The translations under genes and the position numbers were made by a program. This document shows, in pieces, positions 55,289 to 63,599 of a stretch of DNA of 64,000 nt. The notes beneath the pieces are model-generated. The model was not told the origin of the DNA, did no database searches, and worked only from the letters and a program-made list of their open reading frames with translations. Source of the DNA: a virus; IMG/VR virus record IMGVR_UViG_3300045999_011735, positions 50,997 through 114,996 of that record. One strand, 5' to 3'. Position 1 is the first letter of the stretch. Every line of letters starts with the position of its first letter.

Positions 55289-56916
55289 AATTTCATGTAT
55301 TTTCTGATGTATTCGTTTTCTATAATTAATGTATCCATTTGTGTGTTTTCAAACACGTTAAATGCATCTTTTAATGTGCTAAGTATAGGCATTCTGTTTA
55401 CGTTAAATGAAGTATTTAATATAACTCCAATGCCTGTTTTTGCTTCAAACATAGTAATTAAATCGTACAACCATGGGTTTTGTTCTCTAGTTACTGTTTG
55501 AACACGAGCAGTATTGTCAACGTGTGTAATTGCTGCTAATTTTTCTCTCCATTCCTCACGTACAATTGGAGCATAAGACATCCATCTTGCATCTCTATTC
55601 CATTCAAAGTATTTATTTACATCTTCTAAACGTACAACTGGAGCAAATGGTCTATACCATTCTCTATGTTTTACTTTAGCGTTTAAGATATCTTTCATTT
55701 CTGGGAATGAAGGATTACAAATAATACTTCTATTGCCTAATGCTCTTGGTCCATGTTCACCTCTATCTCTTACAACGCCTATAATTTTACCTTCAGCTAA
55801 ATCATCAATTACTTCATCCATGTTTAATTCATCTTTCCACCATGATGATTGGTTAAAGTAGTATTGGAACATATATTTGTCCATTATAGGTAAACCAGCA
55901 TATGTAATATCTATTGGCTCTTCAGGTCTTAAAAATCCAGCCATTAAACCAACTGCTAAACCACAGTCATTAGGGTTAGGACCTACAAATACATCTTTAC
56001 CAAACTCATTTACTAAACGAGTATTTAATAAAATGTTTAATCCACATCCACCTGTAATGCCAATAGGCAAATCAGGGAATAAATCAAAATAAGGTTTTGC
56101 TATTTCTAAGAAACATTCTTCAAATGCTCTTTGTGAAGTTGCTGCTATATCCCAAGCAAGTTGTCCTTCTAATCTGTTATGTTCATCAAACGTAACACCT
56201 ATGCTTTCACCTAGTGGGATCATTTTTTCTAAGTAAGTATGTCCTTGAGGATCGCTTTTATAATATTCTTTAAAAGCATCCATCCATTCTTCTCTTACAT
56301 TACCGTATGAAACTAGACCCATTATCTTTCCAGCATATACTAAGTTTCCTTCACTTAATCCTTCAAAACTAATATCTTTTAAATAGTGTCCTATCAACAT
56401 ATAAGGAAAACCTAAGTCATAGTCAATCCAATGTTCTCCCATTGTTGGGCAAGCTAATCGTTCTAAAAGTTTTGGATGTTGTCCTCTTTGACAGTAGAAT
56501 ATATTAAATTTTCCATCATCACCTCCTCCATCAAATGAAAATACTAATGCTTCTTTATGTGGGGATTGATAAAAGGTACCAGCAGCGTGGGCCTGATGGT
56601 GATGATATGAAATATGCCTATCAGCTGGTATAACTTCATGTGTGCGTAGTAATACATTATCTACTACTAGATCGGTGTTCATTGAAATACAATGTTCAAA
56701 ATGTTCAATGCCGTATTCTTCTTTTACAAATGCAAGAATACTCTTTATAATTTCTACAAAGTCTCTATAATTTTTATGTTTTGGGCATTTATATTGAGCA
56801 AGTCCTGAGTTTTTATACCCTAAAAAGCGTTCAACTTCAATTACAGATATAATTTTTCCGTCTTGCTCAATAGCAAAAGCAGCGTTGTGGGACCCGTAGT
56901 ATGCTATATTTGCCAT
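55285..56916 (-). CDS. NodU/TobZ-type O-carbamoyltransferase
   Basis: This is a 543-residue protein. The N-terminal Kae1-like domain has the metal-binding SYHHHQAHAAGTFYQS (His105-110) and VFSFDGGGDDGKF, and ITGGCGLNILLNTRL. The C-terminal YrdC-like domain has RGEHGPRALGNRSIICNP, WYRPFAPVV and ILNTSFNVNRMPIL. The family moves a carbamoyl group from carbamoyl-phosphate and ATP to a hydroxyl of a sugar, as on Nod factors and tobramycin. Here, among glycosyltransferases, a sugar O-carbamoylation is expected. Confidence 0.9.
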   Translation of the reverse strand: MANIAYYGSHNAAFAIEQDGKIISVIEVERFLGYKNSGLAQYKCPKHKNYRDFVEIIKSILAFVKEEYGIEHFEHCISMNTDLVVDNVLLRTHEVIPADRHISYHHHQAHAAGTFYQSPHKEALVFSFDGGGDDGKFNIFYCQRGQHPKLLERLACPTMGEHWIDYDLGFPYMLIGHYLKDISFEGLSEGNLVYAGKIMGLVSYGNVREEWMDAFKEYYKSDPQGHTYLEKMIPLGESIGVTFDEHNRLEGQLAWDIAATSQRAFEECFLEIAKPYFDLFPDLPIGITGGCGLNILLNTRLVNEFGKDVFVGPNPNDCGLAVGLMAGFLRPEEPIDITYAGLPIMDKYMFQYYFNQSSWWKDELNMDEVIDDLAEGKIIGVVRDRGEHGPRALGNRSIICNPSFPEMKDILNAKVKHREWYRPFAPVVRLEDVNKYFEWNRDARWMSYAPIVREEWREKLAAITHVDNTARVQTVTREQNPWLYDLITMFEAKTGIGVILNTSFNVNRMPILSTLKDAFNVFENTQMDTLIIENEYIRKYMKL

Positions 56917-56917
56917 A

Positions 56918-57979
56918 TTAATAAGGTTCTGTGTGAGGCCATGCGTTGCGGTCCTCTAATATTTGTTTTAAATCTTTGTTTTTTTCAATAAAGTCTTCTT
57001 CACTATCACCAGGTATAAACTTAGTTCCTAATCCTGGAGCCCCTCCATTTAATGGGAGAAAATATCTATCTGTAAAATGAATTTGTCTGTTGTAAACAGT
57101 ATTAGGGAAATTCAATACTTTCATTTGTTGATAGACATTAGTAGTTGCTACAGGCATATAATCACATGTCATATATCCTCCACACTGTTGATGTTGTCTT
57201 AAAAATGTGTTTGAATGGAATAATCTAATAACTTCATTCCAGGTTTCAAAATACTTTTGTACTTTTTCTGGGGATTCGAAATGGTAGTATCTAAAAGGAC
57301 CTTCAGTTAAAGGTAATTCAGTAATTACTTGTGGTTTAACTACATTATCTGCTTTATATAATTCATGAAGAACAATAGAACATGCTTGTAAAGCACCAAA
57401 TGATTGTCCCATTCCCATAGCCATTGACCATACAAAGTCAAATGTACCTTTTTGTTGGTTGAATGTATCTTGTCTTATTCCTAACAATTCATAAACACAT
57501 CCCTTCATTGAATTTACAGGCGAATCAAATTCAGCCCAAAATTGTTCTTCAGTTAATTCACCACTTACTATTTTATCGTAACGTAATTTTACATCACCAT
57601 CCATGAATACAACTTTATTGTATCCTAATTTTGCAATAGTTGGAAATGAAAATCTGTGTAGTGAATATGAAAATAGTTTTCCCTTAGATAAAGATTCCAT
57701 GTATTCATCACCATATTGTTTTGGATCTGTAGTAACAGCTGGAATAAATTCTAATTCTTTAGACCATTCATATTCTTGTCTTGCTTCGTGTATATTTACA
57801 ATTGCTTTAATTTTACCCGTTTGTTCTGCAAATTCAGTAAAATCTTCAGGCATGTCAGTTAAAACAACATAATCCATCATGTTGTCATAACCCATTTCAA
57901 TTGCATCAAGAATATTTAATTTAACGCGCTTGCGATACGAAGGGCCAAAACCCCAAAGTGAAACAATTGGTTTATCCAT
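56918..57979 (-). CDS. GT-A-type glycosyltransferase-like protein
   Basis: This is a 353-residue protein with GKLFSYSLHRFSFPTIAKLG and VVFMDGDVKLRYDKI (DGD metal motif) and a late FHSNTFLRQHQQCGGYM segment. It resembles GT8-like phage proteins. Related to the gene at 14903, in which the DGD is lost. It lies one base from the carbamoyltransferase start. Confidence 0.7.
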   Translation of the reverse strand: MDKPIVSLWGFGPSYRKRVKLNILDAIEMGYDNMMDYVVLTDMPEDFTEFAEQTGKIKAIVNIHEARQEYEWSKELEFIPAVTTDPKQYGDEYMESLSKGKLFSYSLHRFSFPTIAKLGYNKVVFMDGDVKLRYDKIVSGELTEEQFWAEFDSPVNSMKGCVYELLGIRQDTFNQQKGTFDFVWSMAMGMGQSFGALQACSIVLHELYKADNVVKPQVITELPLTEGPFRYYHFESPEKVQKYFETWNEVIRLFHSNTFLRQHQQCGGYMTCDYMPVATTNVYQQMKVLNFPNTVYNRQIHFTDRYFLPLNGGAPGLGTKFIPGDSEEDFIEKNKDLKQILEDRNAWPHTEPY

Positions 57980-57982
57980 AAC

Positions 57983-58921
57983 TTATTCTAATATTGTTGG
58001 GTCAAAAACTTTAAAAAATTCGTCTACTATTTTATTCGGTAATAAATATTTGTCATAGTAATCTATATTATTTCTAGATATAGACATTAACAAATCATCA
58101 TTATTGATGTTTTTCTCTACACTATCAATAAAATATTCTGCTATTCTTTCTAATGGTATCCCTGGGTATATCATAAAAGCTAAATCAGAAGGAGGAGTAG
58201 CAGCTATGTAATTTTGTCCAGGATATAATCCTTTATACATAGGTGTTAATGCTTCTGATCGGATAATGGGAATACCTAGCCCCATTGATTCAAAATCTCT
58301 AACACACCATTCTCCAGCTCCATTTAAGGATAATGTAAGAGCATATTCATTCATTTTTTGAAAATATGTTTCTCTAAAATACCCATCTTCTCTTCCATAA
58401 ACATCAAATAAAGGATGTTTACGTAATATATCAGCTACTACTCGTCTAGATTCATATAAACCCCCTATAAAACATGCTTTACGTATTTTTTTAGTTGGAT
58501 CATATGGCTCTCTAAATTGTTTAATGTAGTCGTAAATATAATAAAATTCTAATGGATATAAAAATGGAGTAAATTTAGCATTATACTTTTCCATTATTTG
58601 TTCTGGGGTCATATAAACACCTAATCCTCCAATTATATGAACAATATCAAACATTTCCCATCCTTCATGCCTAAGCATTTCTAATGTTCTATCCCAAAAA
58701 CTTACTAATGTTGTTTTTCTATTAGCATCATTAGTAATCTTCATAGCTGCTGTTCCTGAACGTGTAGATGGTCCTTGAGATATAGGGAACAGTTCTTGTA
58801 CGTTTACTGCTTTTTTAGTTATATTAGGGTAGTGAAGATTCAGTTCAAGAAATATTCTATCAAATACATACTGAAATCCTTGATTTCCCATTCCAAAAGG
58901 GTATTCTACTATTAAGTGCAT
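57983..58921 (-). CDS. Glycosyltransferase (GT-B, exostosin-like end)
   Basis: This is a 312-residue protein: YPFGMGNQGFQYVFDRIFLE start, IRKACFIGGLYESRRVVADI and TLSLNGAGEWCVRDFESMGL followed by GIPIIRSEALTP, the donor-binding end seen in exostosin-like and GT1/GT4 proteins. The N-terminal acceptor domain is short. It shares a base with the start of the GlcNAc-type gene. Confidence 0.65.
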   Translation of the reverse strand: MHLIVEYPFGMGNQGFQYVFDRIFLELNLHYPNITKKAVNVQELFPISQGPSTRSGTAAMKITNDANRKTTLVSFWDRTLEMLRHEGWEMFDIVHIIGGLGVYMTPEQIMEKYNAKFTPFLYPLEFYYIYDYIKQFREPYDPTKKIRKACFIGGLYESRRVVADILRKHPLFDVYGREDGYFRETYFQKMNEYALTLSLNGAGEWCVRDFESMGLGIPIIRSEALTPMYKGLYPGQNYIAATPPSDLAFMIYPGIPLERIAEYFIDSVEKNINNDDLLMSISRNNIDYYDKYLLPNKIVDEFFKVFDPTILE

Positions 58922-60213
58922 TACTGGGGTTTGTAAGTATAGTTAACTAGTCCTTCAATTCGTTCAGCCCATCCTTGAGATTTACTATGTGCCCAAATAA
59001 CCCAACGATGTGGAATTTTATCAGTTAAGAAGAATTTTTCTTCATTATACCATCCTGGTGATAACATTATATTTTTTATTTGGTGTTCTTGATAATCTTC
59101 TCTCCATATTTCCTTTCCCTCTGCATCATCAAAAGCACAAACCCAAAAATCATAGTCATCATGTTTAAATTGAGCTTTATCAAATTGAACTAAATGATAA
59201 AATGAAAACATAAATGAGTTTTCCCATTCTTCATCATTTTCAATTACAGGATTAGGAGGATATTTGTTATCATAAGTATAACGTTGTACTGAACGCTTTT
59301 TAAAATGAATACCAGCATACTTCTCATAGTCGCGAAGTGTACGCTCAGTTCCTAAATCGTATCCTGTTAAATCAAACCCATTATCTTCTGTGCGTAGTAA
59401 TTGTCTAATTTTAGATCTAGCAATAGTTTGTTGTGACCACCAATCTTCACCTCGTTTATGTTGATCATCCCAAATTAATATGTTGCTTCTTTCTTCACGC
59501 ATCGTAGCATGCCATACTACTAATTTGTGAGGATGGAAGAAATCATATCCGTGAGTATAAGAACGTACTGTTAAATTAAGTTCTTCACCACTAAAGTAAA
59601 TATCTTGGTCATGTAAAATTGTTTTTCCCCAATGTCCATCTGCAAAGCAAAAATGGCCTGATAAGAATCTTGATGGTGCTGGTTCAGTCATATTCTGCCA
59701 TCCATGTAATAATGAAGGGCGAATGAATATAGTACCATGCGGATAAAAGCAAGCAAATGTTTGTTGCCAAGGCTCCATTGTTCTATCAGCAGGGTCATTA
59801 AACGGGTTATAATAAGGTAAATATGCCGCTAAAATCGGTTTTTTAACACCTTTAGCTTTAAGTTGGTCATGCATTTCAATTAATGTAACATCCCAACCTT
59901 CAGCAAATCTATGGTGTGAATCAAGTTGACAGATATATTCTTCATCTTTCAACATTGTATTAATTTGGTAGCGAGCATAAGGCAATCCTTTGGCTTCAGT
60001 ATAATGAATATCCATTATTCTAAAACGAGGATCATCTCTAAATTCATCTACATTATCAAACCCATCTTCAGGATTAAATTGTCTACAAATACCAAATACT
60101 AATCTATTAGGATAAGTAGCGTTTTCAAGTGCTGATTTAATAGTAGGAACCAATTCTGGTTCTCTATAGGCAGGTAAATGGATAAAAATTTTTCTTGAGT
60201 TTGCTTTTTTCAT
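58921..60213 (-). CDS. GlcNAc-type glycosyltransferase (tandem copy 1)
   Basis: This is a 430-residue protein of the GlcNAc glycosyltransferase family (PF11397 type): IFIHLPAYREPELVPTIKSA, EYICQLDSHHRFAEGWD with the DSH metal motif, FLSGHFCFADGHWGKTI, IYFSGEELNLTVRSYTHGYD, and a C-terminal accessory part. In amoebae such enzymes start O-GlcNAc chains on cytoplasmic proteins, so protein glycosylation is possible. Paralogue of the next gene. Confidence 0.85.
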   Translation of the reverse strand: MKKANSRKIFIHLPAYREPELVPTIKSALENATYPNRLVFGICRQFNPEDGFDNVDEFRDDPRFRIMDIHYTEAKGLPYARYQINTMLKDEEYICQLDSHHRFAEGWDVTLIEMHDQLKAKGVKKPILAAYLPYYNPFNDPADRTMEPWQQTFACFYPHGTIFIRPSLLHGWQNMTEPAPSRFLSGHFCFADGHWGKTILHDQDIYFSGEELNLTVRSYTHGYDFFHPHKLVVWHATMREERSNILIWDDQHKRGEDWWSQQTIARSKIRQLLRTEDNGFDLTGYDLGTERTLRDYEKYAGIHFKKRSVQRYTYDNKYPPNPVIENDEEWENSFMFSFYHLVQFDKAQFKHDDYDFWVCAFDDAEGKEIWREDYQEHQIKNIMLSPGWYNEEKFFLTDKIPHRWVIWAHSKSQGWAERIEGLVNYTYKPQ

Positions 60214-61496
60214 TATCTAGGTATTTCTTGTTCAATAATTTCAGTATTCCAGTCTTTAGATACACTATGAGGCCATAGTTTCCAACTATGAGGCATTTCA
60301 TCACATTCAAATGTTCTCCAAATGTGATAGAAATGATCATCTTTAGGAGATGAAGCTATAATATCTTTAACTTCACTTTCACTAGCATCCATTCTATTAA
60401 TTTCATTACCATTTTTGTCTTTAAAGGCAATCACCCAACAATCATAATCGTTTTCAGGTAAAGATCCTTTATAAACATCTATACAGTATTTAAATCTTTT
60501 TACATAATTATCTTCCCATTCTTTTTCATTTTTGAATGGTATAGGAAGCATTTTTTGTTCTGCTGTATGTTTTTGTACTCGTTTTCCTTTAAAATCTACT
60601 CCAACGTGACGTTCAAATTCAGATAATGGACGTTCTTTACCTAAATCAAACCCTACAAAATCAAGTCCTTCTCTACTTTCATCATCTATTCCAAATAATG
60701 CTCTATATTTTCTAAATGAAAATTTATCTAAAGGAGAAAATTGATGATCATCCCAATGTCGTTGTTTTCCTTGCCTTGTATACTCATGCCAAATTATTGG
60801 TTTATGAGGATGGAATAAATCATATCCGTGTGTAAATGCTCTAGCAGATATTGATGTTTCTTCTCCATGAAAGTAAAAATCAGGATCATGTGGTACATCA
60901 TGTACAAATGATCCTAAAGTAAAACCAAAGTGTCCTGAATAAAATCTTGCTGGGATGGGTTCAGTGTGTTTTTGCCAATTGTCAACATGACAAGGAACAA
61001 TGAATATAGGACCTTCAGGCATAAATCTATCATAATTAGTATGCCATACTTCTATATTACGTCCATCAGGATCATTATTTGGAAAGTATCCAGGTAAATA
61101 AGCGGTTAGTAGTGGTTTTTTATGGCCTTTCTTTTGAAGACCTTTTAACATATCAATTAGTGTTTCATCCCAGTTTTTAGTAAAACGGTGATGTGAATCT
61201 AATTGTAATGTGTATGTTTCACCATTATAATATCTTTGCAATCTGTTTCGAGCCCAACAAACGCCTTTAGCATCTTTGTAGTGAATATCTATAATTTTAA
61301 AACGAGGATCATCTAAATATTCAGTTAAGTGATCCCATTCGTCTTCTTTAGCATGTTGCCATGCAATGCATATTCTAAGATTCTCAGGCCATTTTGCATT
61401 ATCAAGCATGTCCTTAATTGTAGGACGTAATTCGGGATCTCGATATGAAGCTATTTGGACGAATATTGTTTCGTCGTGAGTTTTTTTTCTTGCCAT
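60213..61496 (-). CDS. GlcNAc-type glycosyltransferase (tandem copy 2)
   Basis: This is a 427-residue paralogue of the gene at 58921 with the same motifs: IFVQIASYRDPELRPTIKDM, TYTLQLDSHHRFTKNWD, FYSGHFGFTLGSFVHDVPH and FYFHGEETSISARAFTHGYD. Stop and start of the pair share one base. The C-terminal domains match in length but diverge more, which suggests different acceptors. It is the first gene of the second glycan block and follows a terminator. Confidence 0.85.
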   Translation of the reverse strand: MARKKTHDETIFVQIASYRDPELRPTIKDMLDNAKWPENLRICIAWQHAKEDEWDHLTEYLDDPRFKIIDIHYKDAKGVCWARNRLQRYYNGETYTLQLDSHHRFTKNWDETLIDMLKGLQKKGHKKPLLTAYLPGYFPNNDPDGRNIEVWHTNYDRFMPEGPIFIVPCHVDNWQKHTEPIPARFYSGHFGFTLGSFVHDVPHDPDFYFHGEETSISARAFTHGYDLFHPHKPIIWHEYTRQGKQRHWDDHQFSPLDKFSFRKYRALFGIDDESREGLDFVGFDLGKERPLSEFERHVGVDFKGKRVQKHTAEQKMLPIPFKNEKEWEDNYVKRFKYCIDVYKGSLPENDYDCWVIAFKDKNGNEINRMDASESEVKDIIASSPKDDHFYHIWRTFECDEMPHSWKLWPHSVSKDWNTEIIEQEIPR

Positions 61497-61547
61497 AACA
61501 ATTTATACAACAATTATTTGCTATACATATATACTAAGATGAAAATA

Positions 61548-61575
61548 AATATAAGGGGGACCTTTTGGGTCCCCC
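61548..61575 (-). terminator. Hairpin terminator after the tail-fibre gene
   Basis: An eight-bp stem GGGGGACC/GGTCCCCC with a five-base loop lies 30 bases after the stop at 61605. On the minus strand it is followed by TTATATTTATTTT. The opposite direction has AGTTTTTATT, so it may work both ways. Confidence 0.8.
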
Positions 61576-61604
61576 AGTTTTTATTAAATCTTATGTAAAG
61601 TAAA

Positions 61605-63242
61605 TTACACTGTTCTTATCAAAACAAAACTTCCACTTCTATATAAACCACCAAGTGGCACACCACCAGTTGCAGCGGCAGCATCATCTACGAAATTAAG
61701 ACTTTGTGATACTGCAGTTAAAACTACAAAGCTAGAAGCAGCAAGAGATCCTGATATATCTAATGTGTAATTAGGTAATGATTTATTGATACCTACTTTA
61801 GCATTAGTCATTGAACCTGAAAAAGGATCCAGATTAAAAGGATCATAAGCATAAGATCCTGTTGCAAAAATTACACCACCTAAGTTAATAGAATCTCTTC
61901 TATTATTTTCTAAAGTAATGTTAGTTCCGATTATGATATTATTAGCTCCAATTCCAGCACCTGATACTCTTTTACCAGCTTGCCATCCTATTAAGTTTGA
62001 GAAAGAAGAGCTTGCTGCACCCTGTCCAGCACTACGTCCTATGAAATTGGACTGTTCTGCTAAAGTTGCTTGATCGCCAGCAAAATCTCCTATAAAATTT
62101 GATTGTTGAGCGTACGTTGCACCTTGTCCAGCTGCATTTCCAATAAAGTTTGAGGTACCAGCATTTGAAGCATTTTGACCAGCACTGGTTCCTATAAAGT
62201 TTGAACCAGCAGAACTTGCTGCATTTTGACCTGCTTGGCGTCCTATGAAGTTTGATTGTAGAGCATTTGTTGCACCATTACCAGCATTGTAACCTATAAG
62301 GTTTGCATAAGAAGCATTTGTTGCATTAAAACCAGCATAATATCCTGAGAAGTTTGAATAGGAAGCATTTGTAGCATATCCACCAGCTCCTTCTCCCATA
62401 AAAATAGAATCATTAGCAACCGGTGTATCTACTCCTGCTGTAGTGCCAAAAATAATTGAACCTGTTCTATTAAAATTGGTGCCAGCAAGAGGATTATTTG
62501 AGTATAAGGTAGAACCTAATACTGAGATTGGAACATTTAGTGCAAATGAAGCAGATCTTGCATTAGTAGCAAATGAAGCAGATGTAGCATTAGTAGCAAA
62601 TGAAGCAGATGTAGCATTAGTAGCAAATGAAGCAGATGTAGCATTAGTAGCAAATGAAGCTGTACCTTGAAGTGAACCTGTAATGCCACTAGTTACATCT
62701 AATGAACCTGTAATTTGGACTGAACCTAAAATATTAGTTCCATTATCTGCTACAATATCAATATGTTTAACTGAACCATAATTATCAACTTTAACATATG
62801 TTATATCATCACCAATAAATAATTGACCGCCACTTGCTGTGATATGTGTGTCGGTTGGTGATGTATTATATACTTGTAAATACCTAACATCATTTGCGTC
62901 AGGTTGTAAAATTAAACTTCCTGTTCCTTTAATTGTATTTGTTACAGTTATTGAACCACTTATCGTTTGATCACCTTTAAATGTATTTGAACCAGTTGTA
63001 GCGAAGCTACCTGTATTAATTGCTCCACCAGCATTTAATGCAAATGATGCAGTTAATGCATAAGAAGCACTTGTAGCATTATTAGCAAATGAAGCACTAA
63101 TAGATGAAGTTACTTGTGGTAAAGAACCTGCTAAATTAGCTATAGTAAGTTGAGAGGTTGTACCAGAAGCTACAATAGGTAGTACAGCATTATTAGCTGC
63201 TGAGGACGCTGAGGGTAATTGGGATATTTTTACGTCAGACAT
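61605..63242 (-). CDS. Repeat-rich tail-fibre-like protein
   Basis: This is a 545-residue protein. The N-terminus VKISQLPSASSAANNAVLPI is typical of tail-fibre and tail-spike proteins of Bacteroidota phages. The middle has beta-structured ITGSLDVTSGITGSLQGTAS and four perfect NATSASFAT units. Residues about 275-430 hold about ten repeats of the form SNFIGxxAGxxA, and the end has GVPLGGLYRSGSFVLIRTV, a common C-terminal module. A trimeric beta-helical fibre that binds host glycans is likely. Confidence 0.8.
   Translation of the reverse strand: MSDVKISQLPSASSAANNAVLPIVASGTTSQLTIANLAGSLPQVTSSISASFANNATSASYALTASFALNAGGAINTGSFATTGSNTFKGDQTISGSITVTNTIKGTGSLILQPDANDVRYLQVYNTSPTDTHITASGGQLFIGDDITYVKVDNYGSVKHIDIVADNGTNILGSVQITGSLDVTSGITGSLQGTASFATNATSASFATNATSASFATNATSASFATNARSASFALNVPISVLGSTLYSNNPLAGTNFNRTGSIIFGTTAGVDTPVANDSIFMGEGAGGYATNASYSNFSGYYAGFNATNASYANLIGYNAGNGATNALQSNFIGRQAGQNAASSAGSNFIGTSAGQNASNAGTSNFIGNAAGQGATYAQQSNFIGDFAGDQATLAEQSNFIGRSAGQGAASSSFSNLIGWQAGKRVSGAGIGANNIIIGTNITLENNRRDSINLGGVIFATGSYAYDPFNLDPFSGSMTNAKVGINKSLPNYTLDISGSLAASSFVVLTAVSQSLNFVDDAAAATGGVPLGGLYRSGSFVLIRTV
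62560..62660. repeat. 27-bp tandem repeat in the tail-fibre gene
   Basis: The unit GCATTAGTAGCAAATGAAGC plus AGATGTA is repeated without change three times, with a fourth partial copy (62560, 62587, 62614, 62641). It encodes nine-residue NATSASFAT units, and exact repeats allow slippage or recombination. Confidence 0.85.
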
Positions 63243-63246
63243 TTTG

Positions 63247-63516
63247 TTAAAGTATTATATTATTATTGTTTTCAGTAGTTAAACGATTGTCATTTTCTGT
63301 GGCTAAATATGAAGTAACACTTTCTTCTCCTGGAGGAAAATAAGGACCAGATGATGGTGATTGTGGAGGAACAGCACCTAAAACATTCAATCTTCTAGCT
63401 GCTCTTCCTGTTACTGCTTCTAAAAATACACTATTTGTATATTGTTTTGTATATACATTAGGTATTGATAGGTTTGATTGAGAATTTTGTAATCCTTGGT
63501 TTTTTCGTGTACTCAT
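63247..63516 (-). CDS. Hypothetical virion-associated protein
   Basis: This is an 89-residue protein with TNSVFLEAVTGRAARRLNVL followed by a Pro/Ser-rich segment (GAVPPQSPSSGPYFPPGEES). No family is recognised. It is directly upstream of the fibre gene (four bases) and has an ATATTTATA box 17 bases before its ATG, so it may be an accessory or fibre-attachment protein. Confidence 0.65.
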   Translation of the reverse strand: MSTRKNQGLQNSQSNLSIPNVYTKQYTNSVFLEAVTGRAARRLNVLGAVPPQSPSSGPYFPPGEESVTSYLATENDNRLTTENNNNIIL

Positions 63517-63532
63517 TTTTTATAGCGTTGCG

Positions 63533-63541
63533 TATAAATAT
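63533..63541 (-). promoter_or_regulatory. Second-class promoter box ATATTTATA
   Basis: The box lies 17 bases before the start at 63516 and right after a terminator, so it would open the fibre transcript. Confidence 0.5.
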
Positions 63542-63550
63542 GTAAAGTAA

Positions 63551-63575
63551 AATGCCCCTCGTTGTGAGGAGCATT
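63551..63575 (-). terminator. Hairpin terminator after the dCTP-deaminase-like gene
   Basis: The minus strand forms AATGCTCCTC/GAGGGGCATT (ten pairs, one G-U) with a five-base loop, followed by TTACTTT. It lies 24 bases after the stop at 63600. Confidence 0.75.
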
Positions 63576-63599
63576 AAAAATTAAAACTCTATTTGTAAA

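Noticed and set aside
62560-62660. CRISPR-like array
   Set aside because: The 27-bp repeats are directly adjacent without spacers and are in frame in the fibre gene.
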